Positions 8,145 to 17,583 of a DNA stretch of 64,000 nt are shown here, piece by piece. The position numbers and the translations under genes are program-made. This DNA comes from Bacteroidales bacterium. GTDB lineage: Bacteria > Bacteroidota > Bacteroidia > Bacteroidales > 4484-276. Below the pieces are notes generated by a model. The model was not told the origin of the DNA. It searched no databases and saw only the letters and a program-made list of their open reading frames with translations. The stretch is taken from NCBI GenBank assembly GCA_014860585.1, contig JACZJL010000104.1, positions 1 through 64,000 on the forward strand, read 5' to 3'. Every line of letters starts with the position of its first letter. The first letter of the stretch is position 1.

Positions 8145-11105
8145 TCAGGGTGTTTTCTGGCTGTCACTAATCAATGCATCATACATGATCTCAATCGGGT
8201 GAAATGCTTTACGTCCGGTTCCGTCTTTGATCTGGTGACGGCAGGAGGTTCCGGGTGCAGCTATGATGACTTCTTCGGGAGTTTTGCGGATCGCTGGGAA
8301 AAGCACCAGCTCACCCACCTGCATCGAAACATCGTAATGCTCAGCCTCATAACCGAATGAGCCGGCCATCCCGCAACAACCCGATTTAATCTCTTCCACT
8401 TCAAAATTTGCAGGGAGCGACAACATTACTTTTGTAGGTGCGATGGAAGCCAGCGATTTCTGATGGCAATGCCCGTGCAGCTTTATTTTCTTCGAATCGT
8501 TAGTGAATTGTTCAGCAATGATCCGGCCGGCATTTAGCTCGCGTTCAAAAAACTCATCAAACATCAGTGCATGCTTGGCCAGCCGGCGTGCATCTTCTTT
8601 TAAAGACTGATCAACCAGGTCCGGGTATTCATCCCTGAACGACAGTATTCCGGATGGTTCGATACCGATCAGCGGGGTTTCTTGAGTGATCAGATTTTTA
8701 AAAACTTGTACGTTGAAGTTGGCCAGTTGCTGCGCTTTTCTGACCAGCCCCTTCGAGAGGAACGTCCGCCCGCTTTCCTTATGCCTGGCAGTCTTTACGG
8801 TATAGCCAAGCCGCGTCAGCAACTCCACCGCTTTGATCCCGATTTCGGTGTCGTTGTATTCGGTGAATTCATCTACGAAAAGATAAACTGACCCTTTGGT
8901 TTCAATTCCGTTTTGTAATCTGGTAAGATTTTTTTGCAGCCAGTGGTTTAGCGTAAATCTGTAAAGAAGGGGAATACTGCGTTTTGGGGCAAATCCGAGC
9001 ATTCGCTTTAGCAATCCGGATGTAAATCTGTTGGTGAAGAAAAAGTTGGTGAGCCCCGGAATGATCATCCCAAGCCGGTTGAGCGATGAAATGTAGGCGA
9101 TGGCGCGGGTTCGCAGCGGGATGCCGTGCTCGTCGTACCAGTGCTGGAGGAACTCGGCTTTGTACCTGGCCATGTCAACGCTCGAAGGGCACTCGGATTT
9201 GCACCCTTTGCACGACAGGCAAAGGTCCATCACATTGTAGATTTCCTTGTGGTTGAACGGGTTATTTTTCGGGGAATGGGTGAGGAACTCACGAAGAGTG
9301 TTGGCGCGGGCGCGGGTAGTATCGTTTTCGTTACGGGTAGCCATATAGCTGGGACACATCGTGCCACCGACAATCTCCGTTTTCCGGCAGTCGCCCGATC
9401 CGTTGCATTTTTCCACTGCCCGCATCATGCCCATGTCGGCGGAGAAATCGAAAATTGTATTGACTTCCCTGGTCATCTTTTCCGGCTCATAACGCAAGCT
9501 GGTTGTAATCGAAGGAGTATCGGTAATTTTTCCCGGATTGAAGATATGATGCGGGTCCCATGTGTTTTTTATTTCCTTCAGCAACCGGTAGTTATGCTCG
9601 CCAACCATGAGCGGGATGAACTCTCCGCGAAGCCTGCCGTCGCCGTGTTCTCCACTGAGCGATCCCCTGTATTTTTTGACGAGTAGGGCGGTTTCGCGGG
9701 CGATCATGTAAAATAGCTTTAAATCCGCCGTTTTCTTCAGATCGAGGACGGGTCGCAGGTGCAATTCGCCGGTGGCGATGTGGGCGTGGTAAACAGCAGT
9801 AAGGTCGTATTTTTTGAGTAGTTTTTTAAATTCAGCCAAATATTGTGGCAGCAACTTCGGATTAACCGCTGTATCTTCGACCAGCGAAACCGGCTTTGCA
9901 TCGCCCGGCATGTTGGAAAGCAGGCCAAGACCAGCTTTGCGCAATGTCCACACCCTGTTAATATCAGTTCCGAAAATGACCGGAAAGTGATAACCATAAC
10001 CGGCAGCTCTCATTTCGGCCTCCATGGCAGTGGCAATGGTCAGGATTTCTTCTTTCGTTTCCCTTGCAAATTCGATAATCAGGATGGCGGCTGGATCTCC
10101 TTGCACAAAGAACCGGTTTTTGGCCTGCTCCAGGTTATCTTTGGTTTGTTGTAAAATGATATTGTCCATCAGTTCCACCGCCCCTGGCTTATGGTCTAGT
10201 GCGATCAAATTGGCCTCGAAAGCTTCTTCGAGGGTTTTGAAATGCACACACACCAGCCCTTTCGTTTTTGGAGGCAGCGGCACCAGGTTGAGTTTTATTT
10301 CGGTAGTAAAAGCCAACGTTCCCTCTGAACCTGCCAATAACTTGCAGAAATTGAATTTTTCGTTGCTTTCGATAAAAGTCTCTGCCCTGAGCAGAAGATC
10401 AATGGCATAACCGGTATTTCTTCTGCTAATGAGGGGATCGGGATATTCCTGATTTATTATATTCCTGTTGGCCTTTGGCGATAAAATCCCGGCAATGTTG
10501 CGGTAAATCTTGTTTTCAAGCCGATTTCCAACCTGTTTTTTTTCAAATTCCTCTTTGGTTAATTCTCCAAAGACAGCCTCTGTTCCATCACTCAAAATCA
10601 CTTCCAATTCAAGGGTATGATCACGCGTGCTGCCATAGATCAGCGAATGAGCGCCGCACGAGTTGTTTCCCACCATACCGCCAATCACGCACCGGTTTGA
10701 AGTACTTGTTTCGGGACCAAAAAAGAGCCCGTAAGGTTCAAGGGCAATATTCAGTTCGTCGAGCACCACACCGGGTTCCACGCGCACCCAGCGTTCTTCA
10801 GCATTAATTTCGATAATCCGGTTCATGTATTTGGTAATGTCTACCACTATACCGTTGCCCACCACCTGGCCTGCCAGCGAAGTGCCTGCGCCGCGGGGGA
10901 TGAGCGGGATCTGGTGCTCTCCGGCAAAAAGTACCAGTTTACGGATGTCACTTTTATTTTTTGGACGTATAACAGCCACCGGCATTTCGCGATAGGCCGA
11001 AGCATCGGTGGCATAAAGGATTCGGGTGGCGTTATCGGTGAACAAGTCACCCTCAAGGGTTGGTTTGAGTTTTTTGAGTTCGATGAGTGCTGTTGATCTA
11101 TCCAT
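8145..11105 (-). CDS. FAD-linked/Fe-S 2-hydroxyacid dehydrogenase (GlcD-GlcF fusion, YdiJ-like)
   Basis: About 986 residues. The N-terminal half is a PCMH-type FAD-binding domain (IPRGAGTSLAGQVVG; NNSCGAHSLIYGST) followed by the FAD-oxidase C-terminal domain with the SLSGEHGDGRLRGEF motif. The C-terminal half is a ferredoxin-like region whose second cluster is LCLSCKGCKSECPSSVD, then a CCG domain (GCCGMAGSFGYE). The order and length match the fused D-lactate/D-2-hydroxyglutarate dehydrogenase group (E. coli YdiJ type), which oxidises a D-2-hydroxyacid and passes electrons to the respiratory chain. The exact substrate cannot be fixed. The frame also has an upstream TTG at 11117; ATG 11105 is preferred and lies 32 nt after a -7 element. 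Confidence 0.85.
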   Translation of the reverse strand: MDRSTALIELKKLKPTLEGDLFTDNATRILYATDASAYREMPVAVIRPKNKSDIRKLVLFAGEHQIPLIPRGAGTSLAGQVVGNGIVVDITKYMNRIIEINAEERWVRVEPGVVLDELNIALEPYGLFFGPETSTSNRCVIGGMVGNNSCGAHSLIYGSTRDHTLELEVILSDGTEAVFGELTKEEFEKKQVGNRLENKIYRNIAGILSPKANRNIINQEYPDPLISRRNTGYAIDLLLRAETFIESNEKFNFCKLLAGSEGTLAFTTEIKLNLVPLPPKTKGLVCVHFKTLEEAFEANLIALDHKPGAVELMDNIILQQTKDNLEQAKNRFFVQGDPAAILIIEFARETKEEILTIATAMEAEMRAAGYGYHFPVIFGTDINRVWTLRKAGLGLLSNMPGDAKPVSLVEDTAVNPKLLPQYLAEFKKLLKKYDLTAVYHAHIATGELHLRPVLDLKKTADLKLFYMIARETALLVKKYRGSLSGEHGDGRLRGEFIPLMVGEHNYRLLKEIKNTWDPHHIFNPGKITDTPSITTSLRYEPEKMTREVNTIFDFSADMGMMRAVEKCNGSGDCRKTEIVGGTMCPSYMATRNENDTTRARANTLREFLTHSPKNNPFNHKEIYNVMDLCLSCKGCKSECPSSVDMARYKAEFLQHWYDEHGIPLRTRAIAYISSLNRLGMIIPGLTNFFFTNRFTSGLLKRMLGFAPKRSIPLLYRFTLNHWLQKNLTRLQNGIETKGSVYLFVDEFTEYNDTEIGIKAVELLTRLGYTVKTARHKESGRTFLSKGLVRKAQQLANFNVQVFKNLITQETPLIGIEPSGILSFRDEYPDLVDQSLKEDARRLAKHALMFDEFFERELNAGRIIAEQFTNDSKKIKLHGHCHQKSLASIAPTKVMLSLPANFEVEEIKSGCCGMAGSFGYEAEHYDVSMQVGELVLFPAIRKTPEEVIIAAPGTSCRHQIKDGTGRKAFHPIEIMYDALISDSQKTP

Positions 11106-11136
11106 GAAATAATGCAAATTTTAGCTTGTAAAAGTA

Positions 11137-11144
11137 CAAAATTA
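11137..11144 (-). promoter_or_regulatory. -7 element (TAATTTTG) of FAD/Fe-S dehydrogenase gene
   Basis: Reverse complement reads TAATTTTG and fits TAnnTTTG, about 32 nt ahead of the ATG at 11105. Confidence 0.4.
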
Positions 11145-11203
11145 ACTATTGGAGGCACTATAGGTTATTATCGATCAATGATTATGTCAGCCATTTAAAA
11201 AGT

Positions 11204-11211
11204 TAATTTTG
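11204..11211 (+). promoter_or_regulatory. -7 element (TAATTTTG) of FUSC gene
   Basis: Fits TAnnTTTG and ends 9 nt ahead of the ATG at 11221, which would give an almost leaderless mRNA. It overlaps an in-frame TTG at 11209 and so argues against that start. Confidence 0.35.
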
Positions 11212-11220
11212 CAGCAATCC

Positions 11221-13404
11221 ATGAAACGCTTAAAAAACCTGCTAAATGTTACCGATCCAGGATTTCTGGCTGCGAAAAGAAGCCTGAAAACGCTCCTGGC
11301 GATCTTACTTTCGCTGATCATTTATTACAATCAGCCAAAAATGGCCTTGCTGGCAGTGATTGCCGCATTGCTTTTCAGCCGTTCGCAAACCGGAACTACC
11401 ATCGAAGAACGTAAATTCACCATGGTGCTCACGGGTTTACTGATGACCATGCTTTCGGTGCCGGTTTCGCTGATTTCAAACGATGAACCGCTCTCTGTTG
11501 CCTTTGTCTTTCTGTTTGCCTTTTGTGTCTTTTTCTTTATCGGGCTGAAAATGATTCCCGAGTTTCCGGCCATTGTCATCTTGTCGCTGAGTGTTGTGGA
11601 AATGGCATTTTCACATACCGTTGGGTCAGGGCTGAAATATTCAGGGCTGTTTCTTTTGGTTACCGGCCTGGTCTTCATCCTTCATTTCCTGGTTTTTCCT
11701 ACCCGGCCGCGCAGGCGGCTGCAGCTGCAAACCGGCTTTATGTTGCAAAACCTGGAACATCATTTTCATATCATCACCAACACTTACCCTGACCTGGACA
11801 CAGCTATTGCTGCAAACCAGGAAAGCAGCGCCAAAGTTAAAAAGTCGCTGAATGAGTTCCGGAGGCTTTGGCAGTTGTTTCGCATTTCGGCCACCTCAGA
11901 GGACACGGATGAAGGGCGTTTGATGAAACTTTCGCTTTCTGCTGAAAAAGTGTTCGATTACCTCGTGATGCTTTGGCAATTCAGAGCTGGGGCATGGAAA
12001 TCGGCACTTTACAGGAAATTAATCCTCGAACAGCCACTGGTCAGCGAGATTTTCAATGCCATAATCACATCGCTGCACCCTGAGACCTGCGGAAAAAACA
12101 ACGAAGTGCTCAAAGGGCTGTCCAATCAGATCGAAATAGTGCGGAAAGAGTATCTGGCGAAATTTTCCACTGATTCGGACAAACCAGATCCGGAAGAGTG
12201 GGAAGCTGTCCTTAATACGTTGAAAACGCTGAATGCCATGATCTCGGAGCTCATGCTTTTTCGCCCTGATATGACCATTGCTGTTCCGCATTTTTCGATA
12301 AAAACCAAATGGAGTAGTTTCCTCGCCGGGCTAAAAGAAATCCCGTCAAAGCTCAGGTGGAAAAATGCTGCTTTCCGGTTTGGGTTGCGATCGGCGCTGA
12401 TCATTGGCATTGCCCAGGCTTTTTTTAGGTATGTTGAACCGGAGTATGGCTACTGGCTTGTGCTTTTTGCCGTGCTGCTGATCAGGCCTAACCTTGGAAT
12501 TTCCATTAAAAACGGCCGGGACCGTCTGTTGGCAACCGTGATCGGGGGTGCAGCAGCTTATGTCTTCTTACTATTCATTCCTGTCGAAGGTATTGTATTT
12601 TACACGGCATTGTTCATCGCCGTGTACCTGATGGTTTGGTTTGCCAATCTTGACAAGCCTTTCCTGATGGTTATTGCGCTCACATTTCTGATGATCAGCG
12701 TATTTACCATGCTTTATTCGGGCAGCGAACAATTGATTTTACTCAGGATCATCTACACTGCCGGTATTGTCCTCCTGGTTATTGTTGCATCCTCGCTGCT
12801 CTGGCCCGACCGTGCCCGCAAAAAGTTGGCAGCCACATTGGCCGGCACACTCGAAAAGGAGCGGGATTACTTTATACTGATAGTCAATTCATTGGGTTCC
12901 ACTGAAAATTTGTCAAAAAAAACTGCCCTCAGATCATCCCTGGATTCCCAGTTGAAAAAACTTGATGTGGTCATGGAAGCCTCTAAAAGTGAAGTATTAC
13001 AGGTGAAAACACTCTCGCACGGGATAAAAATCCGGATTTACATCAAAAGGTTGCTCAACACCCTGCATTCCCTCGACCTGAATACCTCCCCAGAAAAACC
13101 TCTGCATGATTTCGGTGAAATGGTGCAGGTAATCGAGAAATTTGCAGCCAAAGTCAGCCAGGCTTTCGACTCACTAATTTTGGCGCTGAGGACCTTATCC
13201 TATCCCGAAAATTTTCCTGAATTGGAAAATGAACTCGCCTCAATCATCCATCATTACCGGTTAATCAATAGCATCCGGCGGGAGGGAGGCAGTGAATTGC
13301 TCGACCATTGGCATCACACGGCCTTCCTCTGGAACCTCAAACCCCTGATTAACGAACTTGAAGGGATCAGGAAGGAAATCCTTCAGAAAATGAACGGGTT
13401 GTAA
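11221..13404 (+). CDS. FUSC/YccS-family membrane protein (putative exporter)
   Basis: About 727 residues with two repeated halves. Each half has a block of membrane helices (about residues 20-155 and 390-530) followed by a soluble, mainly helical domain. The second block contains GYWLVLFAVLLIRPNLGISIKNGRDR followed by GGAAAYVFLLF, the hallmark pattern of the fusaric-acid-resistance/aromatic acid exporter (FUSC, YccS/YhfK) superfamily. These proteins are placed in the inner membrane and some export aromatic acids; the substrate here is unknown. ATG 11221 is preferred over the TTG four codons upstream. It is divergent from the FAD/Fe-S dehydrogenase gene with about 115 bp between the two ATGs, and both directions have a -7 element. 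Confidence 0.8.
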   Translation: MKRLKNLLNVTDPGFLAAKRSLKTLLAILLSLIIYYNQPKMALLAVIAALLFSRSQTGTTIEERKFTMVLTGLLMTMLSVPVSLISNDEPLSVAFVFLFAFCVFFFIGLKMIPEFPAIVILSLSVVEMAFSHTVGSGLKYSGLFLLVTGLVFILHFLVFPTRPRRRLQLQTGFMLQNLEHHFHIITNTYPDLDTAIAANQESSAKVKKSLNEFRRLWQLFRISATSEDTDEGRLMKLSLSAEKVFDYLVMLWQFRAGAWKSALYRKLILEQPLVSEIFNAIITSLHPETCGKNNEVLKGLSNQIEIVRKEYLAKFSTDSDKPDPEEWEAVLNTLKTLNAMISELMLFRPDMTIAVPHFSIKTKWSSFLAGLKEIPSKLRWKNAAFRFGLRSALIIGIAQAFFRYVEPEYGYWLVLFAVLLIRPNLGISIKNGRDRLLATVIGGAAAYVFLLFIPVEGIVFYTALFIAVYLMVWFANLDKPFLMVIALTFLMISVFTMLYSGSEQLILLRIIYTAGIVLLVIVASSLLWPDRARKKLAATLAGTLEKERDYFILIVNSLGSTENLSKKTALRSSLDSQLKKLDVVMEASKSEVLQVKTLSHGIKIRIYIKRLLNTLHSLDLNTSPEKPLHDFGEMVQVIEKFAAKVSQAFDSLILALRTLSYPENFPELENELASIIHHYRLINSIRREGGSELLDHWHHTAFLWNLKPLINELEGIRKEILQKMNGL

Positions 13405-13643
13405 TCACTAACCTGGATAAAACTGAAACTACTCCGTAGGAGTCCTGTGGACAAAATACAATCAACAAATCTCAAATAAAATTCAATGTCCAAAGGATCA
13501 AAAATCCAAACATTGAATAAGGATATTAATATTGAAGTGAAGAGTTTCGTATTTAAATTCTTGGAATTTAGTATTTATTTATGTTTTGGAATTTGTCATG
13601 TGAAAATTCTGCCAAAAAAAGCAAGAAATTAAAAAATAAAATA

Positions 13644-15842
13644 TTAAAAGGGCAATCCTTTCAGGTTGAAAAGCAGAAAATCGGTCATTTTCCGGTACAG
13701 ATGAAAGCGGGTATTCTGACCGGTGTAAATGCCGTGGTTGGAATTGGGATAGACCATCAGTTCGAAATCCTTATCCGCAGCTACCAACGCTGTGATCAGG
13801 TCGTAGGTGTTCTCAGGATGAACGTTATCGTCGGACATGCCATGGATGAGCAGGTATTTCCCTTTCAGTTTTTCTACATGGTTAATGGGTGAGTTGTCGT
13901 CGTAGCCATCCGGATTTTCCTGCGGTGTGCGCATGAAACGCTCGGTGTAAATGTTGTCATAAAACCGCCAGTTGGTAACAGGCGCTACAGCAATGGCCAC
14001 ATCGAAAATGTCGGCGCCCTTGGTGATGCAGAGCGTTGACATATATCCGCCGTAACTCCAGCCAAAAACACCGATTTTGTCAGCATCAACATACGGCAGG
14101 GAAGCCAGGTATTTGGCCGCCTCAATCTGGTCAATGGTTTCGTATTTTCCCAATTGGAGGTAGGTCATTTTCTTGAACTCCTCACCCCTGAATCCGGTGC
14201 CGCGGTTATCTACCGAAACCACCATGATCCCCTCCTGAGCAAGGTACTGTTCCCACATTTCGGAGGCAAAACTGTTGCGGACGGTTTGCGATCCCGGCCC
14301 GCCGTAAATGGTGAAAAGGACAGGATATTTTTTGTTGGGATCGAAATGATGCGGCATGATCTTCCAGGCATTCAAATCAACACCTTCAGATGTGGTAATG
14401 GTAAAAAATTCTTTTGAAGAAAGGCCATATTCCCGGCGTTTTTCGATCAATCTGCTGTTTTCGGCTAAAACCCTGATTTCACGTCCATCACGGCCACTGT
14501 TGACTGAATATACCGGGGGCGTGTTAGCATCGCTGTAGGTTTTGATGAAGTAGGTGAAATCCGTACTGAACTGCCCGGAATTCCATCCTTTGTCGGGGGT
14601 GAGCAGCTTTTTCCCTTTGCCATCAAATCCAACAACATAGATATTTCTTTCGAGGGGAGAGGCTTCGGTTGACTGGAAAAAGACCTTTTTGTTTTTCTGG
14701 TCAATGCCTAGCACATCAGTAACCTCCCACTTTCCGCTGGTGATCTGGTTGACTTTACTTCCGTCAAGGTTATACAGATACAGGTGGTTAAACCCGTCCT
14801 GCTCGCTCTTGATAATGACCTCTTTGCCATTTTCCAAAAAAACAATGTTGTCGTAATTGTTCTCGTCGAGGTAGTATTTATTCTGCTCGGTGTAGTTCAC
14901 GCGTGATTTACCTGTGCTTGCGTCAGCCAGCAGGATTTCCAGTTTGTTTTGCAGCCGGTTGACCCGGAAAATAGCAAGTGATTCAGGGTCTTGTGTCCAT
15001 CGGATGCGGGGAATGTACTGGTCGGTCTCGGTTCCCGTGTCTAAGGTGATTGTTTGCCCACTTTCGAGGTCATACATGTGAACTGTAACGATAGAGTTGT
15101 TTTCGCCTGCTTTAGGGTATTTGTAACGGTGGTGCTCAGGGTAAAGTTCGCCATAATTGGTCAGCCACCACTCTTTCACCTCTGTTTCATCGAAGCGCAT
15201 GAAGGCGATTTTTTTACCATCCGGCGACCATTCAAAGCCTTTGGTGATGGCAAATTCTTCCTCATACACCCAATCGGTTGTCCCGTTAATAATATGTCGG
15301 TCTTTGCCGTCGAAGGTGATCTGTTTTTCCTGCCCTGAAACCAGGTCTTTGATAAATAAATTGTTTTCGCGCACAAAGGCAACCTTTGTAGCATCCGGCG
15401 AAAAGTCGGCCAACCCTTGTTTTCCGTTTTCCGAAAGTTTTGAAAGGTTGCGGATTTTACGGTCAAATACAAAATAATTCGACCTGGAGGAATAGCGGTA
15501 AATGGGATCGGTGTCGGTGGCGAACAGGATTTTTGATTCGTCGGCGCTGAACTCATAGCCCCACAATGGGATCGGAACAGTGTCGCCGGCTGGGATCAGT
15601 TCGGACGATGTAACAATGACTTCTTTCAGTTCGCCGGTCTCGTAACTGTAGGCGTTGATCGAGTCTGTTTTTAGTTGGGTGAAGAGTTTCCCGTCATTCA
15701 TCGGGTTGAGTCCCTGCATTCTTGCTGCAGAGAATTCGCGTGATTTGAAGATCAGGTCGAGGGTTAACTCTTTCTTTTCAGTTTGAGCCTGGAGGTTGAC
15801 CAGGATTAATGCCGCAATCAGAAGTGCCAGAAGTCTTTTCAT
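13644..15842 (-). CDS. Dipeptidyl peptidase IV-like S9 serine peptidase
   Basis: A 732-residue protein with a Sec signal peptide (MKRLLALLIAALILVNLQAQ). Residues about 90-470 form the DPP IV N-terminal beta-propeller, including an EEEFAITKGFEWSPDGK stretch in which the Glu-Glu pair matches the residues that hold the substrate N-terminus in DPP IV. The C-terminal alpha/beta-hydrolase domain carries GWSYGGYMS (Ser596), HGMSDDNVHP (Asp671) and NSNHGIYTG (His703), a complete catalytic triad in the right order. The family removes X-Pro or X-Ala dipeptides from peptides in the periplasm. It is encoded alone and convergent with the FUSC gene. Confidence 0.92.
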   Translation of the reverse strand: MKRLLALLIAALILVNLQAQTEKKELTLDLIFKSREFSAARMQGLNPMNDGKLFTQLKTDSINAYSYETGELKEVIVTSSELIPAGDTVPIPLWGYEFSADESKILFATDTDPIYRYSSRSNYFVFDRKIRNLSKLSENGKQGLADFSPDATKVAFVRENNLFIKDLVSGQEKQITFDGKDRHIINGTTDWVYEEEFAITKGFEWSPDGKKIAFMRFDETEVKEWWLTNYGELYPEHHRYKYPKAGENNSIVTVHMYDLESGQTITLDTGTETDQYIPRIRWTQDPESLAIFRVNRLQNKLEILLADASTGKSRVNYTEQNKYYLDENNYDNIVFLENGKEVIIKSEQDGFNHLYLYNLDGSKVNQITSGKWEVTDVLGIDQKNKKVFFQSTEASPLERNIYVVGFDGKGKKLLTPDKGWNSGQFSTDFTYFIKTYSDANTPPVYSVNSGRDGREIRVLAENSRLIEKRREYGLSSKEFFTITTSEGVDLNAWKIMPHHFDPNKKYPVLFTIYGGPGSQTVRNSFASEMWEQYLAQEGIMVVSVDNRGTGFRGEEFKKMTYLQLGKYETIDQIEAAKYLASLPYVDADKIGVFGWSYGGYMSTLCITKGADIFDVAIAVAPVTNWRFYDNIYTERFMRTPQENPDGYDDNSPINHVEKLKGKYLLIHGMSDDNVHPENTYDLITALVAADKDFELMVYPNSNHGIYTGQNTRFHLYRKMTDFLLFNLKGLPF

Positions 15843-15999
15843 TGCTTGTGATGTTTAGTGTTAATTTTGAATATTTAGTTGTTTGCTTAATTCATATTGT
15901 TATTTACGGCAGTTGTGGTTCATTGGGGGCTTTTGCGACTTTTAATTGTGCTTGCAAAATCAGGTATTAAACCCAATTCTGTTTCTTTCCATCCTTCCC

Positions 16000-16884
16000 T
16001 CATATTCCCAACTTTTCAAAAATTACAAATGAATCCTTTTCCATTTTGGAGAAGGCAAACCATTTTTTGCCCAAATCTTTAAGCGAAGCGCCAATGTGAT
16101 ACACTTCGGTCTTGTCAATCAGCAGAAAGCGGTCGTGCGCAGTATCAAAGGCATGCAGGGTGAGCCCGCCAAACTGGGCGTTAAACTTATTGGCATCTTC
16201 CTGCAAGGCGCGACCAAGGGCTTTGGTGTAAATGGTCACAGTTACACCCTGGTTCTTTTTGGAAAATAGCGACAGCACGGTTTCGTCCACGTAATTGTCT
16301 ATCAAAATCAGGCTGGTTTGGGCGCTTTTTAACAAATCGCTGATAAATAACCATGCATCAAACACCTGCCCGTCGAAAAAAATGCCTTTATCAGGTTGGA
16401 TTTGTTTACTTTCCAGTGCTTTAAATATTTCGTCAAACTTGCGGTCAGTGTCAAGTTGCCTGATTTCTATTCTGTCGAGGCGTTCGAATAAACGTGCATT
16501 TTGAATGATGAATTTTCGCATTGCTACAAATGCACGCATAATCATTATGCTTACTTCGGCCGCTTTGTTGCTTTTTAAAACAGCCGAAACCGCAGCAACG
16601 CCCTGTTCAGTGAATGCATAGGGTAAATAGCCGCCCAGCGCCTGCTTGGAAGGTATCGCATTTTGCGATACCAACGTATCCACCTCTTTATCATTGAGTT
16701 GAAATAAAAAATCCTCCGGAAAGCGGTTGGCATTGCGTTTCACCTGCTCCCTGAGCCGGATGGGTTTCACTTCATAAAAGGAAGCTAAATCCTTATCCAT
16801 CACCACTTGCACCCCTCTGATGGTAAAGATTTTACTTTCGATGATTTGTTGGGAAAGCACTATTTCCGTTCCTTTTCTAATCAT
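16000..16884 (-). CDS. ORF6N-domain protein with PLD-like C-terminus
   Basis: A 294-residue protein. Residues about 10-100 are the ORF6N domain, a phage-associated putative DNA-binding domain (IFTIRGVQVVMDKDLASFYEV...RFPEDFLFQL...YAFTEQGVAAVSAVLKS). A helical linker follows, and the C-terminal part (about 165-294) ends with HDRFLLID (250-257) and a downstream IGAS, which is a single phospholipase D-like HxK motif with Arg in place of Lys. Such proteins are common in Bacteroidota and their role is not established. It overlaps the preceding ORF6N gene by 4 bp (ATGA), which suggests translational coupling. Its last about 90 bp are nearly identical to the tail of that gene. Confidence 0.8.
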   Translation of the reverse strand: MIRKGTEIVLSQQIIESKIFTIRGVQVVMDKDLASFYEVKPIRLREQVKRNANRFPEDFLFQLNDKEVDTLVSQNAIPSKQALGGYLPYAFTEQGVAAVSAVLKSNKAAEVSIMIMRAFVAMRKFIIQNARLFERLDRIEIRQLDTDRKFDEIFKALESKQIQPDKGIFFDGQVFDAWLFISDLLKSAQTSLILIDNYVDETVLSLFSKKNQGVTVTIYTKALGRALQEDANKFNAQFGGLTLHAFDTAHDRFLLIDKTEVYHIGASLKDLGKKWFAFSKMEKDSFVIFEKLGI

Positions 16885-17486
16885 ACGCCCAATCTTTTAA
16901 AAATAACCAACGAATCTTTTTCCATTTTTGAGAAGGCAAACCATTTTTTACCCAAATCTTTAAGCGAAGCGCCAGTTTCAATTTGTTGGGTTTCCACCTT
17001 CTGAATGCGTTTCACAAGGCAGGCATTTTCCATCAGAAAGTGCCTCATCTGAACAAAAGCATCCATGATAGTGACACTTGTTTTAATGGCAGTTTCGGAA
17101 TTAAGTACTGCCGAAAACATAGCAGCACCTTGTTCTGTGTAGACAAAGGGTAGGTATTTTCTGTGCTTTCCTCTGCCGGTTTTTAAGGCGCCATTTTGGA
17201 ACCTTAAAGATTTATTCGGGTCTATGGCGCCATTCGGGAACCTTAAATCAACATCCATTGAGGCGCCAATTTGGAACCTCAAACTGTCCAATTCCTCTTT
17301 GCTTAACTGAAACATAAATGCGTCAGGAAAACGCTCAGGGTTGCGTTTTACAGCCCGGTTCAGGTATTTGGTTTCTATGCCATATAAATCTGCCAGATGT
17401 TCATCCAGCATCACCTGCTTATTGCGAATTGTAAAAATACGGTTGATGATGTGCTGGTGATATTTTTGAATTGACCTTTCGTTCAT
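16881..17486 (-). CDS. Shortened ORF6N-domain protein
   Basis: A 201-residue protein. The ORF6N domain (IFTIRNKQVMLDEHLADLYGI...RFPDAFMFQLS...FVYTEQGAAMFSAVLNS) is intact, but the protein then jumps from a helical linker ending KVETQQIE straight to GASLKDLGKKWFAFSKMEKD, the extreme C-terminus of its neighbour. The roughly 100-residue PLD-like part with the HxR motif is missing, so this looks like an internal in-frame deletion or a recombination product. Between the conserved RFPDAF and YTEQG blocks lie three short repeats of the type LRFxxGA. First gene of a two-gene unit. Function unknown; DNA binding is inferred from the family. Confidence 0.75.
   Translation of the reverse strand: MNERSIQKYHQHIINRIFTIRNKQVMLDEHLADLYGIETKYLNRAVKRNPERFPDAFMFQLSKEELDSLRFQIGASMDVDLRFPNGAIDPNKSLRFQNGALKTGRGKHRKYLPFVYTEQGAAMFSAVLNSETAIKTSVTIMDAFVQMRHFLMENACLVKRIQKVETQQIETGASLKDLGKKWFAFSKMEKDSLVIFKRLGV
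17187..17281 (-). repeat. Three in-frame short repeats inside ORF6N gene
   Basis: The pattern GGCGCCAwTTyGGrAACCTyAA begins at 17187, 17226 and 17262, so the spacing is 39 and 36 bp, both multiples of three. It encodes three LRFxxGA units. Confidence 0.65.
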
Positions 17487-17583
17487 ATCCCTAACTTTTC
17501 AAAAATGGTTTTTGTTAAGCGCACCTCCCAGTTCACTGGTTATTATTCAAACTTCCGTTGTGTTCTTCAATTTGCCTACTTGC

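Noticed and set aside
13405-13643. AT-rich gap with repeated TTGGAATTT words and a small ACTCC/GGAGT hairpin
   Set aside because: The repeats are short and imperfect, and no terminator, RNA gene or ORF could be supported.
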